From Roseovarius pelagicus (GTDB lineage Bacteria > Pseudomonadota > Alphaproteobacteria > Rhodobacterales > Rhodobacteraceae), in the NCBI RefSeq assembly GCF_025639885.1, contig NZ_CP106738.1, positions 1,550,001 to 1,614,000 of the forward strand: a stretch of 64,000 nt of DNA, written 5' to 3'. Positions 55,471 through 63,764 of this stretch are shown here, piece after piece. The first letter of the stretch is position 1. The number at the start of each line of letters is the position of its first letter. A program made the position numbers and the translations under genes. The notes below the pieces were generated by a model. That model ran no database searches, was not told where the DNA came from, and worked only from the letters and a program-made list of their open reading frames with translations.

Positions 55471-55794
55471 TCACGCACAACTTGACGACAGTAGGACCGG
55501 AAACGACGTCCATAGCGTCGCAGCCAGCGACGTCCAGGCCAGAATGGCGCTGACACGGTTGACGAAGCCCGACCCCGATGCGAACGCCCGATGCCGCAAT
55601 GCGAAGAGCAGGCAAACTTGCACCGTCACGGCAACACCGCCCGCAAGGATCATCAGCAGTTGCCAGATCGCGGCACCGGCCGGCAGGTCAGGCTCAAACG
55701 TCGCACTGCAGCTCAGCCCGTGTAGGCCGTAGATCGCACCGAAACACGCCAGCCATACCAACGGCGCGATGAGGATGCGGATCACGTCGCTCAT
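55471..55794 (-). CDS. Small membrane protein of the oxidase operon
   Basis: A 107-residue protein with three likely TM segments (about 4-27, 41-66, 78-103), starting MSDVIRILIAPLVWLACFGA. I do not recognise a named family, but small hydrophobic proteins are common at the end of haem-copper oxidase operons, where they act as subunit IV or assembly helpers. ATG 55794 overlaps the subunit I-III stop as ATGA. It is the last gene of the unit. Confidence 0.75.
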   Translation of the reverse strand: MSDVIRILIAPLVWLACFGAIYGLHGLSCSATFEPDLPAGAAIWQLLMILAGGVAVTVQVCLLFALRHRAFASGSGFVNRVSAILAWTSLAATLWTSFPVLLSSSCA

Positions 55795-58274
55795 GTCAGC
55801 AACACCGGAACATGGGCAATCAGCAGACAGATCACCCCAGTTGCCGCGGCATAATCCACCCATAGCCGCACGATATGCAACTCTGCCTTGCGGGTGACCG
55901 ATACGTATCCGGCGGCGATGCGGACGGACAGAAAACCAAGCATCAGGGCCGCAAGCGCGATGTGGAGCATCCCGTAACCGCCCACGACCAGCAGCGCCGC
56001 ACCGTAGGCGTGCCCGGTCGGGGCCGGAACGCGCCCGGTCATAGTGGCAACCGCGACGCCCAGCATACCCATCGCGGCCAGCGTCAGCAGGCAGGTGATC
56101 CTTGCCGGCCGTCCATCGGCATTGCGCCGGATCGTCAGCCGCATCAGAACCGCTGCGGCCACCGCGCCACCAACGCCCGCGGCCAGTTCCGGTGCCAGCG
56201 GTTGCAGCCACTCCGGCGGAGGCCAGCCCGGCGCGATCGTCCAGAGGAACGCGTAGCCAAAGATCAGCGACCCGAAGAACGTCGCATCCGCGATCAGCAG
56301 GAACACGCTTCCCCACCAGCCCGGCGATTTCGCGGTCTCGGCGGCGGGAGGCAGCGAAACGCCTCTGCCGACCGGCACCGGTCCTTCGTCCACGCGCTGC
56401 CCCAGCCCCCACACCCACCGACACGCCAGCAGGACGACCCCGATCAGCGCGATGGGCACGATCCAGTAGACCTTGACCAGCAGCGACAAAAAGAACAGCC
56501 CGGTCACGGCGGCCAGCGTGATCGGCAAACGGGTATTGGCCGGGTAGCGAACGACATAGTCCGGCCGGCCGCTGGCAATGTCGACCGTCAGCGTTTCGCG
56601 CAAGGTGCCACGCGGTTGCCCAAGATATCCTTCACCGCCCGCGATGCGGTTCGGCAGGCCCGGATCGGCATGGGCGGGATCGCGGCTGCTGATTTCTGGC
56701 AGACTGGCAAAGTTGTAGGACGGTGGCGGCGCCATCGTGGCCCATTCCAGCGTTCCGGCGTTCCACGGGTTCCGCTTCCCGCGCACCGCGACGAACAGGT
56801 TCAGGATGACATCGACCAGCACCATCGCCAGCCCGATCGCGAGGATGAAGCTGCTGACCGACGAAAACAGGTTGATCGCCGTCCAGCCAGCATCGGCGTC
56901 GTAGGTGTGGATGCGCCGCCGCTGGCCCAGAAGGCCGACCCAATGCATCGCGAGGAACGTGCCGTGAAACCCCGCGAAGACCAGCGCAAATGCGATTTCG
57001 CCAAGCCTGAAGAACCGCTGCCGTCCGCTGAACAGCGGCAGCCAGTAGTAAATCCCTGCCAGCAACGGAAAGACGAACCCGCCGAACAGCACGTAGTGCA
57101 GATGCGCGGTGATAAAGGCGGTGTCGTGAACCTGCCAGTCGAACGGAACAATGGCGACCATCACGCCCGTCAGCCCGCCGATAACGAAGGTGAGGAAAAA
57201 TCCGAGAATGTAGAGCATCGGCAGGCGCAGATCGGGCCGCCCCTTCCACAATGTGCCGATCCAGGCAAAGATCTGCACCGCGGTCGGCACGGCAACCAGC
57301 GTCGACGCCGCCGAAAAGAACGCAACACCCAGCGACGGGATGCCCGTCGTGAACATGTGATGCACCCACAGCCCGAAGCTGAGAAACGCAAGCGCGACGA
57401 TGGCCGCAACGACCCAGCCGTAGCCAAGCAGCGTGGTGCGCGCCATAACCGGCAAGACCGTCGATACGATCCCGGCCGCCGGCAGGAAGATGATATAGAC
57501 CTCCGGATGGCCGAACAGCCAGAACAAGTGTTGCCACAGCAGGCTGTCACCGCCCAGATCGGTCTGAAAAAAGGGCAGACCAAAGGCGCGTTCCAGTTCC
57601 AGCAGGACAGAACCGAGGATCAGCGGCGGGAACCCCGTCAGGATCATCAGCGCCGTGACGAGGATGTACCACGCGAAGATCGGCATCTTGTCCAGCGACA
57701 TGCCCGGCGCGCGGTATTTCAGGATCGACACCGTAAGTTCGACCGCCGCGCAAATCGCGGAAATCTCTACGAAGGTGATACCAATCAGCCAGAAATCCGT
57801 GTTGATGCCGGGCGAATGCAGCGGCCCGGTCAGCGGCGGATACATGAACCACCCGCCATCCGGCGCGATCCCCGCAAAAAGCGAGAACAGCAGCATCGCG
57901 CCCCCGAACGCATAGCACCAGAAACCGTAGGCGGTCAGGCGTGGATAGGCCAGATCGCGGGTGCCCAGCAGCTTGGGGATCAGGTAGACCGCCAGCCCCT
58001 CGATCGCGGGGATCGCGAACAGGAACATCATGATCGTTCCGTGCATCGTGAAGATCTGGTTATAGACCTCGGGCCCAGCAAAGGCCGAATGCGGGGTAGC
58101 AAGCTGCGCCCGGATCAGCATCGACAGAATTCCGCCGACCGCGAAATAGAAGAACGCCAGCACAAGGAACATCCGGCCCAGATCAGAATGGTTGACCGTA
58201 CTGAACCAGCCGGTCCACCCCTTTTCAGAAGCCCAGATAGCATCCAGTTCGCGATGGCGTTTAAGTGCGTTCAT
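55791..58274 (-). CDS. Haem-copper oxidase fused subunits I and III
   Basis: An 827-residue membrane protein. Subunit I (about 1-530) has twelve TM helices with haem and CuB ligands: FTMHGTIMMFLF, GHPEVYIIFLP (His-Tyr pair), HHMFTTGI and TAHLHYVLFGG; the Glu in GHPEVY marks a D-channel (A-type) enzyme. A linker (about 535-620) leads to a subunit III domain (about 620-827) with SVFLLIADATFFGSLIFGY. Start MNALKRHREL at 58274 overlaps the subunit II stop. The fusion is known from caa3-type oxidases. Its partner subunit II lacks CuA, so the electron donor is probably not cytochrome c. Confidence 0.93.
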   Translation of the reverse strand: MNALKRHRELDAIWASEKGWTGWFSTVNHSDLGRMFLVLAFFYFAVGGILSMLIRAQLATPHSAFAGPEVYNQIFTMHGTIMMFLFAIPAIEGLAVYLIPKLLGTRDLAYPRLTAYGFWCYAFGGAMLLFSLFAGIAPDGGWFMYPPLTGPLHSPGINTDFWLIGITFVEISAICAAVELTVSILKYRAPGMSLDKMPIFAWYILVTALMILTGFPPLILGSVLLELERAFGLPFFQTDLGGDSLLWQHLFWLFGHPEVYIIFLPAAGIVSTVLPVMARTTLLGYGWVVAAIVALAFLSFGLWVHHMFTTGIPSLGVAFFSAASTLVAVPTAVQIFAWIGTLWKGRPDLRLPMLYILGFFLTFVIGGLTGVMVAIVPFDWQVHDTAFITAHLHYVLFGGFVFPLLAGIYYWLPLFSGRQRFFRLGEIAFALVFAGFHGTFLAMHWVGLLGQRRRIHTYDADAGWTAINLFSSVSSFILAIGLAMVLVDVILNLFVAVRGKRNPWNAGTLEWATMAPPPSYNFASLPEISSRDPAHADPGLPNRIAGGEGYLGQPRGTLRETLTVDIASGRPDYVVRYPANTRLPITLAAVTGLFFLSLLVKVYWIVPIALIGVVLLACRWVWGLGQRVDEGPVPVGRGVSLPPAAETAKSPGWWGSVFLLIADATFFGSLIFGYAFLWTIAPGWPPPEWLQPLAPELAAGVGGAVAAAVLMRLTIRRNADGRPARITCLLTLAAMGMLGVAVATMTGRVPAPTGHAYGAALLVVGGYGMLHIALAALMLGFLSVRIAAGYVSVTRKAELHIVRLWVDYAAATGVICLLIAHVPVLLT

Positions 58275-58966
58275 GGCGCTCCCTCCCGCAGGAAGGCGTG
58301 CCACGCGGCATCGTCATGCGCCCGTATCTCAAAACGGTGGCGACTGTAGCCGGGGCCGCTGAACTCCGCGCTGCGACCCGCGTAAAGGCCGGGTTCGTCG
58401 GCCTCTAGCTTCAGCGTGTTGACATGCCCCGGTATCGCGTCAAGCTTCCCGGCCAGACGCGGCACCCAGAAACTGTGGATGACATCGTCGGTCGTGATCG
58501 CCACATGCACAGCCCGACCCGCCGGTATGTGCAGGACGTTCCGGGTCGTTTCGCCCGGGCGGTCCCCATAGCCGAAACGCCAGCCGGTCCGGTCGGCAAC
58601 CGCGCTGACCTCGACCGCACCGTCCTGCGCCCGCGCAGTCAGCCGCTGACCGGCGACGATACCGTAAGCCAGCAGCGCGACAAGAACACCCATCGTGAAG
58701 ACAAGACCCAGCCCGACGATCCACGTCCGTTCCAGCCCGCGTTCATCCTGCACCGGCGGTCGCTTGCGAAAGGACAGTACCAGCAACACCGACACGAGGC
58801 ACAGGATCGCCGCCGATCCGGCGAACATGACCCACCACAGGCGCGATATGCTCGCCGCCGCCGGTCCGGCAGGATCAAGGATCGACATTTGCCCCTCGCA
58901 GCCCGAAACTGTCATTGCAGAGAGGACCGCAAATAGGAATCGCCCATGTCCGAAGACCCCGGTCAA
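58271..58966 (-). CDS. Oxidase subunit II lacking the CuA site
   Basis: A 231-residue subunit with two TM helices (about 38-62, 76-98) and a periplasmic cupredoxin domain (about 108-222). SFWVPRLAGKLDAIPGHVN is conserved, but the CuA loop reads RSAEFSGPGYSRH: both Cys are Ser (199, 203), the His is Tyr207 and the Met is His210. Loss of CuA is typical of quinol oxidases. There is no C-terminal cytochrome c domain. I choose TTG 58966 because it supplies a lipoprotein signal with VSGC (Cys23), as in related subunits; it overlaps the divergent DUF2231 start. ATG 58888, with GAGGGG upstream, is the alternative. Confidence 0.85.
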   Translation of the reverse strand: MTGVFGHGRFLFAVLSAMTVSGCEGQMSILDPAGPAAASISRLWWVMFAGSAAILCLVSVLLVLSFRKRPPVQDERGLERTWIVGLGLVFTMGVLVALLAYGIVAGQRLTARAQDGAVEVSAVADRTGWRFGYGDRPGETTRNVLHIPAGRAVHVAITTDDVIHSFWVPRLAGKLDAIPGHVNTLKLEADEPGLYAGRSAEFSGPGYSRHRFEIRAHDDAAWHAFLREGAP

Positions 58967-59494
58967 CGCACCGAAGATTTGATCGACCCGCTGGAAGACC
59001 TGCCGGGGCGCGAGATGACCGCGTCCAAGATCGCGATCTTCGGCCACCCGATCCACGCGATGAGCGTCGCGTTTCCCGTTGCGCTGACCTTCTGCACATT
59101 CGGCGCGGACCTGATCTACTGGTGGACGGGCGATGCGTTCTGGGCGCGCGCAGCACTTTGGGCGGCCGGCACGGGATTCCTGTTCGGTATGCTGGCCGGC
59201 TTTTCGGGCACGGCCGAACTGTTGTTCGTGCGTGGCATCCGGGCGCGCGCGCCGGCATGGACGCACTTCATCATCGCGGTCACGCTGCTCGCGTTTCTTG
59301 GCGCGAACTGGGGTCACAGGCTTTACGGATTCGAAGACGCCGTGCTGCCCTACGGCATATTGCTGTCGGCGCTGTGTGTCGTGATGGTGATCCTGACTGG
59401 CTGGCATGGTGGAAAACTCGTTTTCGACTACAATCTTGGCACGTCGAAGGGCAGCGACCGGCCCATCGGCTCAAGCAGAACGGACGGGAACTGA
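58946..59494 (+). CDS. DUF2231 membrane protein
   Basis: A 182-residue protein with four TM segments (about 38-58, 66-90, 105-122, 132-152). The opening of the domain, KIAIFGHPIHAMSVAFPVAL, is the DUF2231 signature, with a His possibly binding haem or metal. AGGA sits 8 nt before ATG 58946. It lies on the opposite strand inside the oxidase locus; its 3' end overlaps the HemJ/CopD-like gene by 67 bp and its 5' end overlaps the subunit II signal sequence by 21 bp. Confidence 0.85.
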   Translation: MSEDPGQRTEDLIDPLEDLPGREMTASKIAIFGHPIHAMSVAFPVALTFCTFGADLIYWWTGDAFWARAALWAAGTGFLFGMLAGFSGTAELLFVRGIRARAPAWTHFIIAVTLLAFLGANWGHRLYGFEDAVLPYGILLSALCVVMVILTGWHGGKLVFDYNLGTSKGSDRPIGSSRTDGN

Positions 59495-59940
59495 ATCCAG
59501 CTAAGGTCCGGTTTTCCAAGGACGAATACGAGGATACCTATCACCGGAACCAGAACCGCCAGCAGCGGCAGGTAGGGTGCGCGCGGTTGAAACCGACCCT
59601 TCGTTTCGCCCACCCTGACAAGCATGTGTCCCGTCCACGCATGGGCCCCGACAAGCAGCATCACGAAGAACAGCTTGGCGTAGAACCACGGCTGGAAGGT
59701 TTCGCGCATGAAGATAAGCCACGCCCCCGCGATCACGGCAACCACCGCCGCCGGCGTCACGCATAACGTGTAGGTGAAATGCGTCGCCTTGCGGATGCGG
59801 TGGAAGTCGTCCTGCGATACAACCGGATCGTGCCGGGCCAGCATGAACGGCAGAGCAACCAACCCCCCGCACCACAGGCAAAGCCCCACGATATGCACGG
59901 CTTTGACCAGCGGGACGAGCGGAAGCAGCCAGTCGATCAC
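59428..59940 (-). CDS. HemJ/CopD-like integral membrane protein
   Basis: A 170-residue protein with four TM segments. VKAVHIVGLCLWCGGLVALP near the N-terminus (conserved His) and FYAKLFFVMLLVGAHAWTGH resemble HemJ (protoporphyrinogen oxidase) and the related CopD fold. It could take part in haem or copper supply for the oxidase. The GTG start (59940) overlaps the ctaG stop as GTGA. Its last 67 bp run antisense to DUF2231. Confidence 0.75.
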   Translation of the reverse strand: MIDWLLPLVPLVKAVHIVGLCLWCGGLVALPFMLARHDPVVSQDDFHRIRKATHFTYTLCVTPAAVVAVIAGAWLIFMRETFQPWFYAKLFFVMLLVGAHAWTGHMLVRVGETKGRFQPRAPYLPLLAVLVPVIGILVFVLGKPDLSWIQFPSVLLEPMGRSLPFDVPRL

Positions 59941-60650
59941 GACGCCCCGCCCCGGATCTGCGCCGATCCGCGCCGTGCGGCGGCAAACCCGGCGACGGCA
60001 AACGGCAGCGCCGCCGGAATCCACATCAGAAGCCCGCCAAGCTGTTGGTCTTCCAGAGGCGACAGACCCCATTGGTAGGGCGCGAGCATGTGTGCCGCGT
60101 AAAGCGGTTCGGGCGTGAAGGTCAGCAGCGCGCCGAGCAAACCCATCTGCGCGAATCCGAGGATCACGAACGTCAGCGCATCGACCGGTGACTGCGCCGG
60201 GCCAAGGACCGCGCGCCAGAACCATGCGGCGCTCGCCAGCAGCGACAGTTGCATCAGCCAGTAAACACCGACATGCGACAGCGCGGAATCATAGGCTGCC
60301 GGCGCGTGCCAAAACCAGAATACCACCGTCGACACGACGAAAGGCGCCATGATCGGGCCAGCGCGCGACGACGGCCAGCACATCGCCAGAAGCGGCGCGG
60401 CAACGGCGGTCAGCAGCACATGATGCACGACCCGCGCCGAAAACAGCGACGAGGACAAGGCGCAAAGCGGCGACACGAATGCCACGGCCAGAACAAGGAG
60501 CGCCGCAAGACCAAACCTGTCACGCCCCGTGAACACCGTCAGAACCAACAGCCCCCCCAGAACCGCAGGGTCGAAGTTCCAGCTTGACCAGAGATCAGGA
60601 GGGTCAGGCGGAGGGCCGCAATAGATCCGGTTCCAGAAATCGTTCGACAC
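59937..60650 (-). CDS. ctaG: Caa3-type oxidase assembly protein CtaG
   Basis: A 237-residue membrane protein of the caa3_CtaG family, with about seven TM segments and conserved His in FSARVVHHVLLTAVAAPLL, FWFWHAPAAYD and LYAAHMLAPYQWGLSPLEDQ. It is thought to help insert CuB into subunit I. Start GTG 60650 has GGAG 7 nt upstream. It is the first gene of the minus-strand oxidase unit. Confidence 0.88.
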   Translation of the reverse strand: MSNDFWNRIYCGPPPDPPDLWSSWNFDPAVLGGLLVLTVFTGRDRFGLAALLVLAVAFVSPLCALSSSLFSARVVHHVLLTAVAAPLLAMCWPSSRAGPIMAPFVVSTVVFWFWHAPAAYDSALSHVGVYWLMQLSLLASAAWFWRAVLGPAQSPVDALTFVILGFAQMGLLGALLTFTPEPLYAAHMLAPYQWGLSPLEDQQLGGLLMWIPAALPFAVAGFAAARRGSAQIRGGAS

Positions 60651-60905
60651 TCATCTTCTCCGCGGCGGGTGCGCCCAGTTACCCCAGACGCCGACAGTCT
60701 TGTACCTAGCTTGGACAAGATGGATTCCAACCGCAACCCACGGGACTGACCTCAGCTTGCGCATTTTATTTCGCACTATTGCCGGGCGACAGCCTCTTGC
60801 GGCGTCGGAAATCAGAAACTCTACGCAGTATCTTGCAGCATCGCTCCTTGTATCCGTGTCCGATGACATTCCGCAAAAGTCGATACGTCAGGCGCGCTTG
60901 GCCGC

Positions 60906-60934
60906 TTGATAGGTTATGGGATTAGGAGTATAAT
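60906..60934 (+). promoter_or_regulatory. Near-consensus sigma-70 promoter for the histidine kinase
   Basis: TTGATA (60906-60911), a 17-bp spacer and a perfect TATAAT (60929-60934). It points toward the kinase gene, about 117 bp before its start. Such a close match to consensus is rare in this GC-rich DNA. Confidence 0.7.
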
Positions 60935-60987
60935 TTGTTGAATAATTCGATGTCCGACGAAGACAGAAGTTGCCCGCGCCGCCCGAA

Positions 60988-61029
60988 TAATTGACCCGTA
61001 TAATTGAAGTGCTTTTCGTAATTGACCCG
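60988..61029 (+). repeat. Two direct repeats before the histidine kinase
   Basis: TAATTGACCCG occurs at 60988-60998 and 61019-61029, 31 bp apart (about three helical turns), between the promoter and the kinase start, the second ending 22 bp before it. A partial third copy (TATAATTGA, 60999-61007) lies between. Regulator binding in the leader is a possibility. Confidence 0.5.
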
Positions 61030-61051
61030 AGCTTAAGGGGGATTGATCGCG

Positions 61052-63052
61052 TTGTCGCATTCAAAGAGCAAAGTGCTGGTGTCGACTGACATAGCATCCG
61101 AGACGGTCGAGAACGACTGGCCGATAACGCGTAGTGGGTCGCGGGTGGTACTGACATCGGAGCGACCAAGCGGCATCGCGCTGGGAGCCTGCTATGCCGC
61201 CTACATGCTGGCCGCGGTGTTCGGCCAGTGGATGAGCGTGATCCCGGGCATTCCGATCACCGTCTGGCCGCCGAATGGCGTAATTCTGGCAGTGCTTATC
61301 ATCACTCCACGGCGGAGTTGGCACTGGTGGATCGCGATCGGGGCGGCCGGTGAGTTAACGGGGAACGTGTTGTGGTTCCACAATAACTTAATCCCTGCGC
61401 TGGGCTATGTCTTGGGGAACGCGGCGGCAGTGGTCACCGCGGCTCTGTTGCTTGCGCCCCATCTCGGACATCCGCTCATCCGCCTGACGTCATTGCGTCA
61501 GGTGTTCGCGTTTCTCTTCATCGGCGTGCTGACGACGCCGGTGATCAGCGCAACCATCGGAAGCGCCATTGACGCAGCGGTGGGAAAGAACCCCTTCGTG
61601 GTCACCTGGCCGCTCTGGTGGCTTGGCGATGCAACCGGCATTCTGATCGCCTCACCGCTGGTCATCTCGACCGTTAATGCTTGGCGCGAGGCGGTGCGGC
61701 CCAACTTCTCGCAACTTCTGGAAGCCGCCGGCATCGCAGCAACCATCGTCGCAATCAGCGTGTGGGAACTCTCCACCGGGGCCGCGCACGCCTTTCTCCT
61801 CCTGATTCCTGTGATATGGGCCGCGCTTCGCTTCGAATTCCGCGGCACTGCGTTGACCATTCTGACGCTCGCACTTGTGGTTGGCACCCATACACAAACT
61901 TTGGCCACGACGGCGCTCGCGGCTAACGACGCCGTCTTCGCGCAGTCCCGTTTGCAGATCCTCATCGCCGCCGCTGCCGCGACCGGGCTGATCGTCGCCG
62001 GGCTCATCCGGCAACAGCGGGAGGTGCTTATCGACCTCGCTCGCATCAATGCCGAGCTTGAGGATCGGGTCGCACGGCGGGCCCGCACGATCGAAGCGGC
62101 CGAGGCGCGGTTCAAAGCAACCTTCGAGAATGCCGCCGTCGCAATCGGCATCGTCGATGCCCAAGGAAAGCTGGTTAGGGTGAACGAGAGCTTTGCGCGT
62201 ATGCTCGGTTACGATGTGAACGCACTGGAGGGATTTGAGCTCGACCGTTTCACCCATCCCGACGACCGGACCAAGGGTACAGCGGCATGGAGGCAACTGG
62301 CCAGCGGGGATTCGGATCAATACGAACTGGAAAAGCGGTATCTGCGCAAAGACGGCGAGACCGTCTGGGGCCACACGTCGGTCAGTTGCGTTCGCACTCT
62401 TAGCGGTGGAATCGACTACGGAATAAAGATCATCCAGGACATCACCGCCCGCAAACAGTCGGATGAGGCGCGACAGATTCTCGCACGCGAGGTCAATCAC
62501 CGCAGCAAGAACCTGATAGCGATCATTCAGGCGATTGCCCGCCGGACCTCGGCGCGCTCGCCGGAGGATTTCGCCACAACATTCGCTCAGCGACTTCAGT
62601 CGCTCGCTGCAAACCAAGATCTTCTGATCAGGAGCGACTGGGAAAGCGTCGGTCTGAAAGAACTGGTTTGCAGCCAGATCGAACCCCTCGGGACTGTCGG
62701 AGAGCGTTTCGTCCTGTCGGGTCCGCCGATCACGGTTTCGTCTGCGGCCGCGCAGGCTATTGGTATGGCGCTGCATGAATTGGCTACGAACGCTGCGAAA
62801 TACGGGAGTTTGAGCAGTGACCAAGGCAAGGTGGAAATTGACTGGACCGTCGACGGCGACGATTTTCGCATGTCTTGGACCGAAACTGGTGGGCCGGAGG
62901 CTAAAGAGCCGGACCAGCACGGTTTCGGCACCACGGTGATCGATACGATGATCAGCTCGACGCTTTCCGCGAAGGTCACAATCGACTACACGCCGAAAGG
63001 ACTCGTCTGGCGGCTGTGCTGTCCACATTCAGCGCTAAGCGAGGCCGGTTAG
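61052..63052 (+). CDS. MASE1-PAS-HWE sensor histidine kinase
   Basis: A 666-residue kinase. An N-terminal MASE1-type membrane sensor (about 40-300, eight or so TM segments; TVWPPNGVILAVLI is typical) is followed by a short coiled coil, a PAS domain (about 350-465; SFARMLGYDVNALEG) and an HWE kinase domain with phospho-acceptor His483 in EVNHRSKNLIAIIQA, N-box HELATNAAKYGSLS and the WTE motif in FRMSWTETGGP. Start TTG 61052 has AAGGGGGA 9 nt upstream; TTG 61043 is too close to it. No response regulator is adjacent. HWE kinases often feed the alphaproteobacterial stress response. Confidence 0.9.
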   Translation: MSHSKSKVLVSTDIASETVENDWPITRSGSRVVLTSERPSGIALGACYAAYMLAAVFGQWMSVIPGIPITVWPPNGVILAVLIITPRRSWHWWIAIGAAGELTGNVLWFHNNLIPALGYVLGNAAAVVTAALLLAPHLGHPLIRLTSLRQVFAFLFIGVLTTPVISATIGSAIDAAVGKNPFVVTWPLWWLGDATGILIASPLVISTVNAWREAVRPNFSQLLEAAGIAATIVAISVWELSTGAAHAFLLLIPVIWAALRFEFRGTALTILTLALVVGTHTQTLATTALAANDAVFAQSRLQILIAAAAATGLIVAGLIRQQREVLIDLARINAELEDRVARRARTIEAAEARFKATFENAAVAIGIVDAQGKLVRVNESFARMLGYDVNALEGFELDRFTHPDDRTKGTAAWRQLASGDSDQYELEKRYLRKDGETVWGHTSVSCVRTLSGGIDYGIKIIQDITARKQSDEARQILAREVNHRSKNLIAIIQAIARRTSARSPEDFATTFAQRLQSLAANQDLLIRSDWESVGLKELVCSQIEPLGTVGERFVLSGPPITVSSAAAQAIGMALHELATNAAKYGSLSSDQGKVEIDWTVDGDDFRMSWTETGGPEAKEPDQHGFGTTVIDTMISSTLSAKVTIDYTPKGLVWRLCCPHSALSEAG

Positions 63053-63195
63053 GGTGACTACACCACGCGTGGGTAGCAGGCTTGTCACAAACCTTCGACA
63101 ACCTAATCTTTTCGCAAAAAACAAGACACTGACCATCAGTTAAGAGCGCAGCTTACTCTGGCCTTCCTCATCGTATCGGAGCAAGCATCCCGGCG

Positions 63196-63221
63196 GGAAC
63201 TGATGGTGCCTTCAGCGCGTT
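63196..63221 (+). promoter_or_regulatory. EcfG-type general stress promoter
   Basis: GGAAC (63196-63200), 17 bp, then CGTT (63218-63221). This matches the alphaproteobacterial EcfG/RpoE2 consensus (GGAAC then about 19 bases to TT). It lies 30 bp before the DUF3008 start, a proper distance for a -35/-10 pair. Recognition by EcfG is inferred; no sigma gene is in the window. Confidence 0.6.
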
Positions 63222-63250
63222 CTATCCTTGTCAAAAAGAGGTGTTATCTA

Positions 63251-63433
63251 ATGCCAGCCAGATCCAAAGCCCAGCAGAAAGCAGCCGGTGCCGCACTTTC
63301 CGCAAAGCGCGGCGAAACCAAGAAATCCGACTTGGTCGGCGCGTCAAAAGAGATGTATGAGAGCATGACCGAGGAGGAGTTAGAAGAACTCGCTTCGACG
63401 GATCGCAAAAACCTTCCCGACAAGAAAAGCTGA
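63251..63433 (+). CDS. Small DUF3008 protein
   Basis: A 60-residue, highly charged protein: MPARSKAQQKAAGAALSAKR, then KGASKEMYESM-like DLVGASKEMYESMTEEELEE and a basic tail. This is the complete DUF3008 pattern, a small soluble family of unknown role. GAGG lies 10 nt before ATG 63251; the frame open to 63203 covers the promoter and is not used. It stands alone behind an EcfG-like promoter, which suggests stress induction. Confidence 0.88.
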   Translation: MPARSKAQQKAAGAALSAKRGETKKSDLVGASKEMYESMTEEELEELASTDRKNLPDKKS

Positions 63434-63446
63434 GAGCCAGCGTTTC

Positions 63447-63470
63447 GGAGGAATGCCTAAACATTCCTCC
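63447..63470 (+). terminator. Hairpin after the DUF3008 gene
   Basis: A perfect 9-bp stem GGAGGAATG (63447-63455) / CATTCCTCC (63462-63470) with a 6-base loop lies 13 bp past the stop. No T run follows, so it may be a weak terminator or a protective 3' structure. Confidence 0.55.
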
Positions 63471-63764
63471 CCGAGGATTTGAACCGACCGAAATCCGGAT
63501 TATCCTCGTAAAAAACTCGGGAAGAGCCTTCGGCCTGTCTAGGGTTTGGTTCGTGAACAGATATGCCCCCTGCGGTACGGATGATCTCGAGCTTCTCGCA
63601 AGCGGCTTTTCTCATACATTACATGTCCCATACATCATCGCAGCGAGGTGGATGATCGATTTCGTTCGCGATTTTGAATTAACAGAGCGATCTGCTTTTT
63701 TGTAGCGACCGGATACAAAGTGACCTATCGGCCTGCCCAGCACAGCTTCTTTTAGCAGATCTTT
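63471..63764. other. Gene-free, AT-richer stretch
   Basis: These 294 bp between convergent genes contain no frame, repeat or RNA signal that I can support. A loose repeat (CATACATTACATGTCCCATACATC near 63614-63637, shown as two CATACAT units) is the only pattern seen. Confidence 0.5.

Larger units (their letters stand above)
60651..61051. other. Divergent intergenic region upstream of ctaG and the histidine kinase
   Basis: No gene is supported in these 401 bp, which are AT-richer than the flanks. It carries a good sigma-70-like promoter and two direct repeats (listed separately). The ctaG promoter is expected on the minus strand, but I see no near-consensus copy. Confidence 0.6.

Noticed and set aside
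55471..56424. A 317-residue reading of the small oxidase-operon protein
   Set aside because: The first 210 residues are an out-of-frame shadow of subunit III; only the part from ATG 55794, overlapping the upstream stop, is credible.
55875..58349. An 824-codon open frame antisense to the oxidase subunit I-III gene
   Set aside because: Its translation is a low-complexity Arg/Gln/Asp/Pro string with no domain, while the opposite strand has all haem-copper oxidase motifs. It is a GC-driven shadow.
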